Notes under the pieces: generated by a model | Seen by the model: the letters and a program-made list of their open reading frames with translations, nothing else | Database searches by the model: none | What the model was told of the DNA's origin: nothing | Shown here: positions 9,580 to 19,199 of the stretch, one piece after another | How the letters are laid out: the number at the start of each line of letters is the position of its first letter | How positions within the stretch are numbered: position 1 is the first letter of the stretch | Assembly (NCBI RefSeq): GCF_004298475.1 | Contig: NZ_SCRP01000008.1 | Coordinates: forward strand, 1 to 64,000 | DNA length: 64,000 bases | Reading direction: 5' to 3' | Origin: Paraburkholderia sp. | Lineage (GTDB): Bacteria; Pseudomonadota; Gammaproteobacteria; Burkholderiales; Burkholderiaceae | Translations under genes and position numbers: made by a program

Positions 9580-10032
9580 ATGACGAGACTGCTGGTTCTG
9601 CACGGCCCCAACCTCAACCTTCTCGGCACCCGGGAACCTGAGGTGTACGGGCGCGTGACGCTCCCGCAGATCGATCAGGCACTCGCCAAACAAGCCGCGG
9701 ATGCGGGCGTCGAGCTCGCGACTTTCCAGAGCAATCACGAAGGGGCGCTCGTCGACCGGATTCAGGCCGCGCGCGCCGAACAAACCGATTTCATTCTGAT
9801 CAACCCGGCTGCGGACACGCACACGAGCGTAGCGATCCGGGACGCGCTGGCTGGCGTCGGCATACCGTTCGTCGAGATTCACCTGTCGAACGTGCATCGC
9901 CGCGAAGCCTTCCGGCATCACTCGTATTTCTCCGACCTGGCCGAAGGCGTTATCTGCGGCCTCGGCTGGAAGGGTTACCTGTACGCGCTCGAATTCGCGC
10001 TTGACCGGCTTGCCGCCGCCAAGGGCGCCTGA
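9580..10032 (+). CDS. aroQ: Type II 3-dehydroquinate dehydratase AroQ
   Basis: A 150-residue dodecameric-type dehydroquinase catalysing loss of water from 3-dehydroquinate. It starts [20 protein letters not shown]; the Tyr in EVYGRVTL is the catalytic base. The [14 protein letters not shown] and [16 protein letters not shown] segments form the substrate site, with [18 protein letters not shown] carrying the catalytic His. It is complete and of normal length. It precedes accBC by 94 nt, a linkage common in proteobacteria. With aroE in the same window it contributes to the shikimate pathway. Confidence 0.97.
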   Translation: MTRLLVLHGPNLNLLGTREPEVYGRVTLPQIDQALAKQAADAGVELATFQSNHEGALVDRIQAARAEQTDFILINPAADTHTSVAIRDALAGVGIPFVEIHLSNVHRREAFRHHSYFSDLAEGVICGLGWKGYLYALEFALDRLAAAKGA

Positions 10033-10126
10033 TTCGCGGGTCGGATAACCGACGCACTCTGACAGACAACACTAATCCCGTGCCGGCGCGCGCGTCCGGC
10101 ACACACGTATTCAAAGGGGCTGCACC

Positions 10127-10600
10127 ATGGATCTACGTAAGCTGAAGACTCTGATCGACCTCGTCTCCGAATCGGGCATTTCGGAACTCGAAGTCACCGA
10201 GGGCGAAGGCAAGGTGCGTATCGTCAAAAATGCGCCGCCGGTGTACGTCCAGCCGGCAGCCCAGTACGCGGCGCCTGTCGCCGGGCAGTTCGCAGCGCCG
10301 CTCGCCGCGCCGGGCCAGGCCGCGGAAGGCGCAGCCGCTCCCGCCGCCGCGCCGGCTGCGCCGCAGGGCCACGTCGTGACCTCGCCGATGGTCGGCACCT
10401 TCTACCGCGCGCCGTCGCCGGGCGCCGATCCGTTCGTCCAGGTCGGCGACACGGTCAAGGAAGGTCAGACGCTGTGCATCATCGAAGCGATGAAGCTGCT
10501 CAACGAAATCGAATCGGACATGGCTGGCGTGATCAAGGAAGTCCTCGTCGAGAACGGCCAGGCTGTCGAATACGGCCAGCCGCTCTTCGTGGTCGCTTAA
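10127..10600 (+). CDS. accB: Acetyl-CoA carboxylase biotin carboxyl carrier protein AccB
   Basis: A 157-residue carrier protein whose biotinylated lysine shuttles carboxyl groups between AccC and the AccAD transferase in fatty acid synthesis. The N-terminal helical region ([20 protein letters not shown]) is followed by an Ala/Pro-rich linker at about residues 40-80 and the biotinyl domain, with the target Lys at K123 in [19 protein letters not shown] lies upstream of the ATG at 10127. It is followed by accC after 187 nt with no clear terminator between. Confidence 0.97.
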   Translation: MDLRKLKTLIDLVSESGISELEVTEGEGKVRIVKNAPPVYVQPAAQYAAPVAGQFAAPLAAPGQAAEGAAAPAAAPAAPQGHVVTSPMVGTFYRAPSPGADPFVQVGDTVKEGQTLCIIEAMKLLNEIESDMAGVIKEVLVENGQAVEYGQPLFVVA

Positions 10601-10787
10601 CGCCATGCGCTGCGCGCGCGGCAGCGCCGCCCGTGCCTCGTGCATGCGTTGCCTGTGCCGCCCCCGTGCCACCCGCGCCACCTGAGCCACGTATTGGGCG
10701 CTCGCTTCGCGAGGCACGCGCGGCCGATCCTCTGAGGCGGCCCGCCAGAACCCCTTGCGGCGCCCATTGAAGAGTCGAATACCCAAC

Positions 10788-12155
10788 ATGTTTGAAAAAA
10801 TCCTCATTGCCAATCGTGGCGAAATCGCGCTCCGCATCCAGCGCGCGTGCCGCGAACTCGGCGTCAAGACGGTCGTCGTCTACTCGGAAGCCGACAAGGA
10901 AGCCAAGTACGTCAAGCTCGCCGACGAGGCTGTCTGCATCGGCCCGGCGCCGTCGAACCTCAGCTACCTCAACATGCCGGCGCTCATCAGCGCGGCGGAA
11001 GTCACCGACGCCGAAGCGATCCACCCCGGCTACGGCTTCCTCTCCGAGAACGCGGACTTCGCCGAGCGCGTCGAGCAATCGGGCTTCACGTTCATCGGCC
11101 CGCGCCCGGAAACGATCCGCATGATGGGCGACAAGGTCACCGCGAAGCAGACGATGATCAAGACCGGCGTGCCGTGCGTGCCGGGCTCGGAAGGCGCGTT
11201 GCCCGACGATCCGAAGGAGATCGTCAAGATTGCGCGCGCGGTCGGCTATCCGGTCATCATCAAGGCCGCGGGCGGCGGCGGCGGACGCGGCATGCGCGTC
11301 GTGCACACGGAAGCGGCGCTCGTGAACGCGGTCAACATGACGCGCGAGGAAGCGGGCCGTGCGTTCGGCAATCCGCAGGTCTACATGGAGAAGTACCTCG
11401 AGAATCCGCGCCACATCGAAATCCAGGTGCTCTCGGATTCGTTTCGCAACGCCGTGTGGCTCGGCGAGCGCGACTGCTCGATGCAGCGCCGCCACCAGAA
11501 GGTGATCGAGGAAGCACCGGCGCCCGGCATCGCGCGCCGCCTGCTCGACCGCATCGGCGACCGCTGCGCCGACGCCTGCAAGAAAATGGGCTACCTCGGC
11601 GCGGGCACGTTCGAATTCCTGTACGAGAACGGCGAGTTCTACTTCATCGAGATGAATACGCGCGTGCAGGTCGAGCACCCGGTCACCGAGCTGATCACCG
11701 ACATCGACATCGTGCAGGAACAGATCCGCATCGCCGCAGGCGAGAAGCTCTCGTTCCGCCAGCGCGACATCCAGTTGAAGGGCCACGCAATCGAGTGCCG
11801 CATCAACGCCGAAGATCCGTTCAAGTTCACGCCGTCGCCGGGACGTCTCACGTCGTGGCACATGCCGGGCGGCCCCGGCGTGCGCGTCGACTCGCATGCC
11901 TACAACGGCTATTTCGTGCCGCCGAACTATGATTCGATGATCGGCAAGCTGATCACCTACGGCGCGACGCGCGAGCAGGCGATCCAGCGCATGCGCATCG
12001 CGCTGTCGGAAATGGTGGTCGAAGGCATCCAGACCAACATCCCGCTGCACCGCGAACTGATGCTCGACGCGAAGTTCGTCGAGGGCGGCACGAGCATCCA
12101 TTACCTCGAAAACCGTCTGGCCGCGCGCCAGCAGGTTCAGAAGGAAGAAGCGTAA
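10788..12155 (+). CDS. accC: Acetyl-CoA carboxylase biotin carboxylase subunit AccC
   Basis: A 455-residue ATP-grasp enzyme that carboxylates the biotin on AccB. It opens [17 protein letters not shown], has the glycine-rich ATP lid [12 protein letters not shown], then [20 protein letters not shown] and [12 protein letters not shown], all hallmark motifs. I chose the ATG at 10788 because the fold starts at MFEKIL; the frame is open 11 codons further but those residues are not conserved. It ends 3 nt before prmA, so accB-accC-prmA is probably one transcript. Confidence 0.97.
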   Translation: MFEKILIANRGEIALRIQRACRELGVKTVVVYSEADKEAKYVKLADEAVCIGPAPSNLSYLNMPALISAAEVTDAEAIHPGYGFLSENADFAERVEQSGFTFIGPRPETIRMMGDKVTAKQTMIKTGVPCVPGSEGALPDDPKEIVKIARAVGYPVIIKAAGGGGGRGMRVVHTEAALVNAVNMTREEAGRAFGNPQVYMEKYLENPRHIEIQVLSDSFRNAVWLGERDCSMQRRHQKVIEEAPAPGIARRLLDRIGDRCADACKKMGYLGAGTFEFLYENGEFYFIEMNTRVQVEHPVTELITDIDIVQEQIRIAAGEKLSFRQRDIQLKGHAIECRINAEDPFKFTPSPGRLTSWHMPGGPGVRVDSHAYNGYFVPPNYDSMIGKLITYGATREQAIQRMRIALSEMVVEGIQTNIPLHRELMLDAKFVEGGTSIHYLENRLAARQQVQKEEA

Positions 12156-12158
12156 TTC

Positions 12159-13055
12159 ATGAGCTATCGGGAACTGATCGTCGAGCTGGATCGCAAGCGC
12201 GCCGAAGCACTCTCCGACGCGCTGATCGAACTCGGCGCGCTGTCGGTATCGGTGGAAGACGCCGACGCCGACACGCCCGACGAACAGCCGCTCTTCGGCG
12301 AGCCGGGCCTCACGCCCGAGCGCACGGCGTGGCAGCACTCGCGCGTGATCGCGCTGATCGGCGACGATCAGGATCCTGCGCTGCTGCTCGCGGCCGCCGC
12401 GAACGAAATCGGCCTCGCTGAAACGCCGAAGTTCGCGCTGCGCGAAGTCGAAGAGCAGGACTGGGTGCGGCTCACGCAATCGCAGTTCGCGCCGATCCAG
12501 ATCGGCGAGCGCATCTGGGTCGTGCCGTCATGGCACGATGCGCCCGATCCCGACGCGCTCGTGCTCGAACTCGATCCGGGTCTTGCATTCGGCACCGGCA
12601 GCCATCCCACCACGCGTCTGTGCATGGAGTGGCTCGAACAGAACGTGAAGCCGGGCGCATCGCTGCTCGATTACGGCTGCGGCTCGGGCATCCTCGCGAT
12701 TCTTGCGAAGAAGTGCGGCGCCAATCCCGTGATCGGCATCGACATCGATCCGCAGGCCGTCGAATCGGCACGCCAGAACAGCGCGCGCAATCACGCCGAT
12801 GTCACCTACGGCCTGCCCGACGACTGCCCGCCGGGCGAATTCGACATCGTCGTCGCGAACATTCTTTCGAACCCGCTGAAGCTCATGGCGTCGATGCTCT
12901 CGTCGCGCGTGAAGCCGGGTGGACGCCTCGCGCTGTCCGGCATCCTCGCGCGCCAGGCGGAGGAAGTCGCGCGCGTCTACGAGCCGTGGATCGATATCTC
13001 GGTCTGGCGCGAACACGAGGGCTGGGTGTGCCTCGCAGGCACGCGGCGCGGCTAA
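12159..13055 (+). CDS. prmA: Ribosomal protein L11 methyltransferase PrmA
   Basis: A 298-residue SAM-dependent methyltransferase that trimethylates ribosomal protein L11. The N-terminal substrate domain ([17 protein letters not shown]) is followed by the Rossmann methyltransferase domain: [19 protein letters not shown], then [15 protein letters not shown] (motif I), [14 protein letters not shown], and [13 protein letters not shown] (the NPPY-like site). The start is 3 nt after the accC stop. Length and motifs are standard. Confidence 0.97.
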   Translation: MSYRELIVELDRKRAEALSDALIELGALSVSVEDADADTPDEQPLFGEPGLTPERTAWQHSRVIALIGDDQDPALLLAAAANEIGLAETPKFALREVEEQDWVRLTQSQFAPIQIGERIWVVPSWHDAPDPDALVLELDPGLAFGTGSHPTTRLCMEWLEQNVKPGASLLDYGCGSGILAILAKKCGANPVIGIDIDPQAVESARQNSARNHADVTYGLPDDCPPGEFDIVVANILSNPLKLMASMLSSRVKPGGRLALSGILARQAEEVARVYEPWIDISVWREHEGWVCLAGTRRG

Positions 13056-13120
13056 CCGCGGAATGCCAGTAGAATGGCGGGTATCGCCAACTGTACGGCC
13101 TACCCGGATCCCCAGCCCAC

Positions 13121-14341
13121 ATGCTTCTGGCAACGCGCTGCCCATTCTGCGAAACCGTCTTCCGAATCCAGCCCGCGCAGCTTGCCGTGCGGCGCGGACT
13201 TGTGCGCTGCGGCCACTGTCAGGAAACGTTTGACGCGTCGGGCAGCCTGTTCGACGTGCCCGTGGGCGGCGATTTCGCCAGTGCCGTACCCGTTGCCGCC
13301 GACGTCGTTGCGGGCCTGACCGCAGCGCAGCCCGCGCCCGCCGCTGTGCATCCGCCCGAAGGCTCGCCTGCGGCGAGCCAGCCAACCGGCACACCCGGCG
13401 CACCCGACTTCGCCACCCCCGGATGGGATCCGTGGGCGCAGCGCGCCGACAGCCATATCGACGACCGCTTCCTCTACAACGCCGAGCATCTGCCGTCGTC
13501 CGGACTGACGCCGAGCGTCACGCCGACAATCGTGCATGCGCCCGCCGAGCCGCACTTCCCGCCCGAACCGCCAGCAGACACAGGTGCTGCACAAGCAGCT
13601 GCAGCCGCAGGAGCGGCTGCAGCGGCACATTCGGCCGCCGCGCACTGGCAGCAGGTCACACCGGATCTCACCGAACCGACCCTTTCGGCGAACGAAGCAT
13701 CGTCCGCCCACACCGGCGCGCCCGATCCTGTCCCGCCCGGCGCTGCCGCCTCAGCAGCAGCCGCTTCCGCATCTGCAAAGCCCGGCTTCAGCGCGCTTTC
13801 ACCGGATGAAGGCGCCGCACCGTTCGCCGTCACCCGCGAGGCGCCCGCACGCGAATCGCGCCGCACGGGCTGGCGCATCGTCGGCGCGCTGCTCGCGCTG
13901 GTCCTGCTCGCGCTGCTCGCCGCTCAGGCTGCCTGGTGGATGCGCGAAACCGTGATGGTCTATTGGCCCGCCTCGCAGCGGTTCTATGTGCAGGCGTGCG
14001 AGCAACTCGGCTGCCGCGTGCTGCCGCCGCGCGACATCGACGGCCTGCAGGTCGAGCCGTCCGATCTGCGCCAGGTCGACGATCCGCACCATCTCGAACT
14101 GAAGGTGCCGCTGCGCAATCACTTCGACGTGGCGCTCGCGTTTCCGGCCATCGAACTCACGCTGCTCGACCGTCAGAACAACGTGGTCGTGCGCCGCGTG
14201 CTGTGGCCACAGGATTACGTCGCGCCCGGCACGCGTATCGAGGCGGGCCTGCCCGCTCGCACCACGCAGACGATCATCGTGCGGCTCGATACCGGCAATG
14301 TCGTCGCATCGAACTTCCGCATCGAGATCTTCTATCCCTGA
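13121..14341 (+). CDS. Zinc-ribbon and DUF3426 domain membrane protein
   Basis: A 406-residue protein in three parts. The N-terminus is an MJ0042-type zinc ribbon with C7/C10 and C30/C33 (RCPFCETVF then LVRCGHCQETFD). Residues about 60-240 are a long Ala/Pro-rich, low-complexity linker. A transmembrane segment follows at about residues 250-270 (IVGALLALVLLALLAAQAAW), and the C-terminal DUF3426 domain would be periplasmic. The function of the family is unknown. It follows prmA by 65 nt, a linkage I recall as common in Burkholderiaceae. The topology suggests a cytoplasmic ribbon tethered to a periplasmic domain. Confidence 0.85.
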   Translation: MLLATRCPFCETVFRIQPAQLAVRRGLVRCGHCQETFDASGSLFDVPVGGDFASAVPVAADVVAGLTAAQPAPAAVHPPEGSPAASQPTGTPGAPDFATPGWDPWAQRADSHIDDRFLYNAEHLPSSGLTPSVTPTIVHAPAEPHFPPEPPADTGAAQAAAAAGAAAAAHSAAAHWQQVTPDLTEPTLSANEASSAHTGAPDPVPPGAAASAAAASASAKPGFSALSPDEGAAPFAVTREAPARESRRTGWRIVGALLALVLLALLAAQAAWWMRETVMVYWPASQRFYVQACEQLGCRVLPPRDIDGLQVEPSDLRQVDDPHHLELKVPLRNHFDVALAFPAIELTLLDRQNNVVVRRVLWPQDYVAPGTRIEAGLPARTTQTIIVRLDTGNVVASNFRIEIFYP

Positions 14342-14447
14342 TGCACGTTCCCTCTGCGCAGTCGCTCTCGCGCGGCTCGCGCGCTCCCTGCGCCCGGCGC
14401 TGCCGGGTGCCTCTTTCGTTGCTACATGAACTTCCGGAGAGCACATC

Positions 14448-14948
14448 ATGAGTCAAGTCACGCTGGGTGGTAACCCGATCGACGTCGCAGGTCCGTTCCC
14501 GACCGCCGGGCAGAAAGCACCGGCATTCTCGCTCGTCGGCAAGGACCTGAAGCCCGTCTCGCTCGCCGACTTCGCGGGCAAGCGCAAGGTGCTCAACATC
14601 GTCCCGAGCCTCGACACGCCGGTCTGCGCCACGTCGACGCGCAAGTTCAACGAAGCCGCGGGCAAGCTCGACAATACGGTCGTCGTCGTGATCTCGGGCG
14701 ATCTGCCGTTCGCGGCTGCGCGCTTTTGCACGACCGAAGGCATCGACAACGTCGTCACGGCCTCGACCTTCCGCGGCCATGATTTCGCCCAGGCGTACGG
14801 CGTCGATGTGACGAGCGGCCCGCTCACCGGCCTGACCGCGCGCGCGGTGGTCGTCATCGACGCGAACGACAAGGTCGTCTACGCCGAACGCGTGGCCGAA
14901 ATCAAGAACGAACCGAACTACGATGCTGCGCTCGCCGCACTGAAGTAA
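14448..14948 (+). CDS. tpx: Thiol peroxidase Tpx
   Basis: A 166-residue atypical 2-Cys peroxiredoxin that reduces hydroperoxides with thioredoxin. The peroxidatic cysteine is C60 in [15 protein letters not shown] and the resolving cysteine is C94 in [10 protein letters not shown], the spacing typical of Tpx. The product is cytoplasmic and complete. CCGGAGAG precedes the ATG at 14448. It is followed by a strong GC hairpin (14955-15003), so it is probably monocistronic or the end of its unit. Confidence 0.97.
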   Translation: MSQVTLGGNPIDVAGPFPTAGQKAPAFSLVGKDLKPVSLADFAGKRKVLNIVPSLDTPVCATSTRKFNEAAGKLDNTVVVVISGDLPFAAARFCTTEGIDNVVTASTFRGHDFAQAYGVDVTSGPLTGLTARAVVVIDANDKVVYAERVAEIKNEPNYDAALAALK

Positions 14949-14954
14949 TCTGGC

Positions 14955-15003
14955 AGCCGCGCGCCGCGCACTGCACACGCAGGGCGGCGGCGCGCGGCTT
15001 TCT
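14955..15003 (+). terminator. Intrinsic terminator after tpx
   Basis: AGCCGCGCGCCG at 14955-14966 pairs with CGGCGCGCGGCT at 14988-14999, followed by TTTCTC. The stem is 12 bp, the loop long, and it begins 7 nt after the tpx stop. Confidence 0.65.
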
Positions 15004-15038
15004 CAACTCTCTCCACACGCCCTACAGGAATTCCAGCC

Positions 15039-15980
15039 TTGGCTACGCTGATTTGCGGCTCGCTCGCCTACGACAACATCATGACCTTCGAAGGTCGCTT
15101 CCGGGAACACATCCTGCCCGAACAGGTGCACATCCTGAACGTGAGCTTCCTCGTGCCGACGATGCGCCGCGAATTCGGCGGCTGCGCGGGCAACATCGCC
15201 TACTCGCTGCATCTGCTCGGCGGCGATGCGCGCATCATGGCGACGCTCGGCGGCGCCGACGCGCAACCCTACCTCGACCGCCTCGACACGCTCGGCCTGT
15301 CGAAAGCGCACGTGCGCGTGCTGCCCGACACGTGGTCGGCGCAGGCCATGATCACGACCGACCTCGAGAACAACCAGATCACCGCATTCCATCCGGGCGC
15401 GATGATGCAGTCGCACCTGAACCGCGCCGATGAAGCGCCCGGCATCAAGCTCGGCATCGTCGCGCCGGACGGCTTCGACGGCATGGTCCAGCACGTCGAG
15501 CAGATGGCCGCCGCCGGCGTGCCGTTCATCTTCGATCCGGGCCAGGGTCTGCCGCTCTTCGACGGTCCGTCGCTGCGGCACGCGATTGAACTCGCGACCT
15601 ACGTCGCGGTCAACGACTACGAAGCCAACCTGGTCAGTCACCGCACCGGCTGGTCGCTCGAAGAAATCGCCGGCAAGGTCGATGCGCTGATCGTCACGCG
15701 CGGCGAGCACGGTTCGCAGATCTACCACGACGGCGGCGTCGAGGAAATTCCTCCGGTCCAGGCTGCCCGCGTGCTGGATCCGACCGGTTGCGGCGACGCG
15801 TTCCGCGGCGGCCTGCTCTACGGCATCGAGAACGGTCTCGGCTGGGCAACCGCCGGACGGCTCGCCAGCCTGATGGGCGCGCTCAAGATCGAACATCTTG
15901 GTCCGCAGACCTACGCGCCCACGCGCGCGCAGATCAATGAACGGTTCAAGCAGGCGTTCGGTTACGAACTGCCGAATTGA
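15039..15980 (+). CDS. PfkB-family carbohydrate/nucleoside kinase (adenosine kinase-like)
   Basis: A 313-residue ribokinase-superfamily kinase. The sugar-binding glycine motif is EFGGCAGNIAYSLHLLGGD near residue 50, and the catalytic signature DPTGCGDAFRGGLLYG gives the base D253. Such enzymes phosphorylate a hydroxymethyl group of a sugar or nucleoside; the substrate here is not determined, with adenosine or a ribonucleoside plausible. The start is TTG at 15039-15041, with AGGAA at 15026-15030 placed 8 nt upstream; no in-frame ATG sits near the start of the fold. It lies alone between tpx and a lipoprotein gene, with a hairpin after the stop. Confidence 0.88.
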   Translation: MATLICGSLAYDNIMTFEGRFREHILPEQVHILNVSFLVPTMRREFGGCAGNIAYSLHLLGGDARIMATLGGADAQPYLDRLDTLGLSKAHVRVLPDTWSAQAMITTDLENNQITAFHPGAMMQSHLNRADEAPGIKLGIVAPDGFDGMVQHVEQMAAAGVPFIFDPGQGLPLFDGPSLRHAIELATYVAVNDYEANLVSHRTGWSLEEIAGKVDALIVTRGEHGSQIYHDGGVEEIPPVQAARVLDPTGCGDAFRGGLLYGIENGLGWATAGRLASLMGALKIEHLGPQTYAPTRAQINERFKQAFGYELPN

Positions 15981-15984
15981 ACCC

Positions 15985-16005
15985 GGTCCCCGCGCGGGGG
16001 CCTTT
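15985..16005 (+). terminator. Weak intrinsic terminator after the PfkB kinase
   Basis: GGTCCCC at 15985-15991 pairs with GGGGGCC at 15996-16002 (one G-T pair) around GCGC, followed by only TTT. It starts 5 nt after the stop codon. Confidence 0.5.
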
Positions 16006-16050
16006 GAACACCTTCGAGAATGCCGTTGAGACCTACGGGGTATCAGAATA

Positions 16051-16527
16051 ATGAATCTAATGAATCGTCCAATTGTTGCAGTCCTGATCGCAGGTTCGCT
16101 CGCGGTTACGGGCTGTGCGTATAACAGCAGTTCCGCCAACGTCTACACGGCGTCGCAAGCGCAGCGCGAGGCCACGGTTCGCATGGCGACGGTCGAAAGC
16201 GTGCGTGTCGTGAAGATCAGCTCGAACGACGGCCAGCCGAGCGGCCTGGGCGCCATCGGCGGCGGTGCGCTCGGCGCCGTGGCCGGCAGTGCGATCGGCG
16301 GCGGGCGCGGCTCGATCGTCACGGGCATCATTGGCGGCATTGCGGGCGCGGTGGCCGGCAACGCAGCGGAAAACGGTCTCGCGATGCACGACGGCCTGGA
16401 GATCACCGTGCGCCTCGACACGGGCGACCTGCGTGCGATCACGCAGACCGCCACGGGCGAAGTCTTCAACGCCGGAGACCGTGTACGGCTGCTCTCGAGC
16501 GGCGGCGTCACCCGCGTCACGCACTAA
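16051..16527 (+). CDS. Glycine-zipper 2TM-domain outer membrane lipoprotein (SlyB/17-kDa antigen-like)
   Basis: A 158-residue lipoprotein. A signal peptide of about 21 residues ends in the lipobox SLAVTGC, with the acylated Cys at C22. The centre carries the glycine zipper GALGAVAGSAIGGGRGS and GIIGGIAGAVAGNAAENG, typical of Rick_17kDa_Anti/SlyB proteins of the outer membrane. The C-terminal part (EITVRLDTGDLRAITQ, then FNAGDRVRLL) forms the conserved soluble domain. The role is structural and generally poorly defined. An alternative ATG lies three codons in (MNRP). A strong terminator follows. Confidence 0.9.
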   Translation: MNLMNRPIVAVLIAGSLAVTGCAYNSSSANVYTASQAQREATVRMATVESVRVVKISSNDGQPSGLGAIGGGALGAVAGSAIGGGRGSIVTGIIGGIAGAVAGNAAENGLAMHDGLEITVRLDTGDLRAITQTATGEVFNAGDRVRLLSSGGVTRVTH

Positions 16528-16586
16528 GCAACGACACCGGTTTCCCCTGTACCGCGAAAGGCGCCTCTCGCCACACGCGGAACCTC

Positions 16587-16621
16587 AGGCGCATGTGCTC
16601 CCCTGTGCATGCGCCTTTTTT
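16587..16621 (+). terminator. Intrinsic terminator after the glycine-zipper lipoprotein
   Basis: AGGCGCATG at 16587-16595 pairs perfectly with CATGCGCCT at 16608-16616, followed by a run of six T (16616-16621). It lies 60 nt after the lipoprotein stop. Confidence 0.88.
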
Positions 16622-16682
16622 CATGCCTGCGCACGGGCGTTCGGGCCGATGTTCGCCCCGATGTTCGCCCCGATAATGGGCG

Positions 16683-16719
16683 AAAAAAATCCCGTCGCGG
16701 GCGTGCCCTGCGACGGGAT
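16683..16719 (-). terminator. Intrinsic terminator after the H1-like histone gene
   Basis: Read on the minus strand, ATCCCGTCGC (16719-16710) pairs with GCGACGGGAT (16698-16689) and is followed by a run of T (A-run at 16683-16689 on the plus strand). It lies 68 nt beyond the histone stop and back-to-back with the lipoprotein terminator. Confidence 0.88.
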
Positions 16720-16786
16720 CTGCATCGGGCCTCGAATCGCCCCGAAGCGCGAAGCGCGCGATGCGCGCCTCGCCTGGTACTGCGTA

Positions 16787-17500
16787 TTACGGACGGCTGC
16801 CGGTCGGGAACGGCCATGCTGCGGCCGGGTTCAGGGCGGTCTTCACGGTTGCTGCGGGAGCGGGCGATTGCGCAGCAGCAGGGGCAGCGGGTGCGGGCGC
16901 AGCGGCGGCCTTCCTGGCGGCAGCCTTCTTCGCCGGTGCCTTCTTTGCAGCGACCTTCTTTGCCGGCGCGACCTTCTTTGCCGGTGCGACCTTCTTCGCA
17001 GGCGCAGCCGTCTTCGCAGCAGCCTTCTTCGCAGGCGCAGCCTTCTTCGCTGCAGCCTTCTTCGCAGGCGCAGCCTTCTTCGCTGCAGCCTTCTTCGCGG
17101 GCGCAGCCTTCTTCGCAGCGGCCTTCTTCGCCGGTGCAGCCTTCTTCACCGCAACCTTCTTTACGGCGACTTTCTTCGCTGCAACTTTCTTCGCTGCGGC
17201 CTTCTTCGCCGGTGCAGCCTTCTTCGCTGCGATCTTCTTCACGGCGACTTTCTTCGCTGCAACCTTCTTGGCCGCGACTTTCTTCGCCACGACCTTCTTG
17301 GCTGCAACCTTCTTCACAGCGGCCTTCTTCGCCGGCGCTGCCTTCTTCGCAGCAACCTTCTTCACGGCGACTTTCTTCGCTGCGACCTTCTTGACCGCTA
17401 CTTTCTTCGCTGCGACTTTCTTTGCCGGTGCGGCTTTCTTCGCTGCGACTTTCTTCACTGCAGCCTTCTTGGCCGCCGGTTTCTTCTTGGCAGTAACCAT
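16787..17500 (-). CDS. Histone H1-like Lys/Ala-repeat nucleoid protein
   Basis: A 237-residue, extremely basic protein. From residue 4 to about 190 it is a near-continuous run of short units such as [15 protein letters not shown] and KKVAVKK, the same composition as the C-terminal tail of eukaryotic H1 and of bacterial H1-like proteins (BpH1/HctB/AlgP type). A short Ala/Pro-rich tail and the end [11 protein letters not shown] follow. It is expected to bind DNA non-specifically and compact the nucleoid, and there is no globular domain. AAGGAG is 7 nt before the ATG (17498-17500). Codon-level repetition is high, so length is likely to vary between strains. Confidence 0.88.
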   Translation of the reverse strand: MVTAKKKPAAKKAAVKKVAAKKAAPAKKVAAKKVAVKKVAAKKVAVKKVAAKKAAPAKKAAVKKVAAKKVVAKKVAAKKVAAKKVAVKKIAAKKAAPAKKAAAKKVAAKKVAVKKVAVKKAAPAKKAAAKKAAPAKKAAAKKAAPAKKAAAKKAAPAKKAAAKTAAPAKKVAPAKKVAPAKKVAAKKAPAKKAAARKAAAAPAPAAPAAAQSPAPAATVKTALNPAAAWPFPTGSRP

Positions 17501-17940
17501 TTTCTTCTCCTTCAGGTTCAGATGAGAGTCAGTTCAAACATCGCCCTTCGTCAAAACCCGCTTCCCGCGAACGCTTCTCAAGGCGCACGCTGCGAAGCGG
17601 GCTATTCATCGGCGTACGCTGATCCCGCGCGCTTACGCTAATGAATGCGGTAAGGCGCGCGATGCCCTTTGGCACCGCGCGCCATGTCAATCCGGCATCG
17701 GATACCGACGCCGGCCAACGTTCGTTGAAGACGCCGGCCACACGGCCCGCGCCTTTTTCCGGGGGGAAGTTTGCCCATCCCTCTGAAGGGTTCGCAAAGT
17801 GCCAGTCATATCGGTGAGCCGCCAGGGCTCCGGGCACGCTTTGCATCAGGCGTTCCTGCTCCTAATCATCTAGCCGGTAGAGGCGCTTGCGCAAGCGCCG
17901 CCGGCATCCCCACAAAGACTTGATCCGCTGTGCGTCCCGC
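17501..17940. other. Intergenic region between nrdB and the histone gene
   Basis: 440 nt with no credible gene. It contains the upstream region of the histone gene (Shine-Dalgarno AAGGAG next to its ATG), an 11-nt direct repeat GACGCCGGCCA at 17707-17717 and 17730-17740, and an 18-bp palindrome at 17882-17899 just after nrdB. I see no convincing promoter. Confidence 0.6.
17882..17899. repeat. 18-bp perfect palindrome downstream of nrdB
   Basis: GGCGCTTGCGCAAGCGCC is fully self-complementary, flanked at short distance by CCGG on both sides (about 17873 and 17901). It is 42 nt past the nrdB stop. There is no T-run on either strand, so it is not a standard intrinsic terminator, though it could act as an mRNA 3' end hairpin. 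Confidence 0.6.
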
Positions 17941-19164
17941 TCACTCCCAGGACAGTGCACCGCCTGTCTGATATTCGATCACACGTGTTTCGAAGAAGTT
18001 ACGCTCCTTCTTCAGGTCGATCATCTCGCTCATCCACGGGAACGGGTTTTCCTCGTTCGGGAACAGCGGATCGATACCGATCTGCTGGCAACGACGGTTG
18101 CTGATGAAGCGCAGGTAGCCCTTGAACATCGCCGCGTTCAGACCGAGCACGCCACGCGGCATCGTGTCTTCCGCGTAGCGGTATTCGAGGTCGACCGCCT
18201 GCTTGAACAGATCAGCGATCTCTGCACGGAACGCGGGGGTCCACAGGTGCGGGTTCTCGAGCTTGATCTGGTTGATGAGGTCGATGCCGAAGTTGCAGTG
18301 CATCGACTCGTCACGCAGGATGTACTGATATTGCTCCGCCGCGCCAGTCATCTTGTTCTGGCGGCCAAGCGCGAGGATCTGGGTAAAGCCGACATAGAAG
18401 AACAGGCCTTCCATGATGCAGGCGAACACGATCAGCGACTTGAGCAGCTTCTGGTCGGCTTCGAGCGTGCCGGTCCTGAACGACGGATCCGTGAGCGTAT
18501 GAATGAACGGGATCAGGAACTCGTCCTTGTCGCGGATCGACTTGACCTCGTGGTACGCGTTGAAGATCTCGCCCTCGTCCAGACCGAGCGATTCGACGAT
18601 GTACTGGTAAGCGTGCGTGTGGATCGCCTCTTCGAACGCCTGGCGCAGCAGGAACTGGCGGCATTCGGGCGCCGTGATGTGGCGGTAGGTGCCCAGTACG
18701 ATATTGTTCGCGGCGAGGGAGTCGGCCGTCACGAAGAAGCCGAGGTTGCGCTTGACGATGCGTCGCTCGTCGTCGGACAGACCGTTCGGGTCCTTCCAGA
18801 GCGCGATGTCGCGGGACATGTTGATTTCCTGCGGCATCCAGTGGTTCGCGCAGCCCGCCAGATATTTTTCCCAGGCCCACTTGTACTTGAACGGGACCAA
18901 CTGGTTCACGTCGGTCTGACCGTTGATGATGCGCTTGTCGGCGACATTCACGCGCGCTTCGGAGGACACCGGCGCCGGAGGCGGCGGGGGAACTGCGAAG
19001 TCGCTGGAGAAAATATTTTCCGCCGTGGTTGCCTGAGGAGTGGAACGCAGACCGAACTGCACATCGGCAGCCGGGACAGCCTGGCCCGCGGCGTTACGCA
19101 TCGTGTTTTGCTGCGCACCGCTCGACGGATTTACGGCCGTGATCTCGTCATCCCAGTTGAGCAT
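17941..19164 (-). CDS. nrdB: Class Ia ribonucleotide reductase beta subunit NrdB
   Basis: A 407-residue di-iron protein that generates the tyrosyl radical used by NrdA to make deoxyribonucleotides. The radical Tyr and iron ligands are in [13 protein letters not shown], matching the E-x2-H-x3-Y spacing of E. coli NrdB. A further ligand set is in [10 protein letters not shown], and the C-terminal tail (GGALSWE) is the part that docks on NrdA. I chose the ATG at 19162-19164 (MLNWDDE) because GGTGA lies 5 nt upstream; ATGs further out lack a ribosome site. It is separated from nrdA by 570 nt, so it may have its own promoter. A 37-nt hairpin lies in its leader. Confidence 0.95.
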   Translation of the reverse strand: MLNWDDEITAVNPSSGAQQNTMRNAAGQAVPAADVQFGLRSTPQATTAENIFSSDFAVPPPPPAPVSSEARVNVADKRIINGQTDVNQLVPFKYKWAWEKYLAGCANHWMPQEINMSRDIALWKDPNGLSDDERRIVKRNLGFFVTADSLAANNIVLGTYRHITAPECRQFLLRQAFEEAIHTHAYQYIVESLGLDEGEIFNAYHEVKSIRDKDEFLIPFIHTLTDPSFRTGTLEADQKLLKSLIVFACIMEGLFFYVGFTQILALGRQNKMTGAAEQYQYILRDESMHCNFGIDLINQIKLENPHLWTPAFRAEIADLFKQAVDLEYRYAEDTMPRGVLGLNAAMFKGYLRFISNRRCQQIGIDPLFPNEENPFPWMSEMIDLKKERNFFETRVIEYQTGGALSWE

Positions 19165-19199
19165 AAATGTCACCATCAATTTAGATCGGTTTGTACCAT

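Noticed and set aside
10080..10102. Hairpin GTGCCGG/CCGGCAC between aroQ and accB as a terminator
   Set aside because: A 7-bp stem with a 9-nt loop but no T-run after it; it is too weak to call.
16761..17525. A Phe/Ala-repeat open frame on the plus strand that looks like a membrane protein
   Set aside because: It is the reverse complement of the Lys/Ala histone repeats (AAG/GCC read backward as CTT/GGC), not a separate gene.
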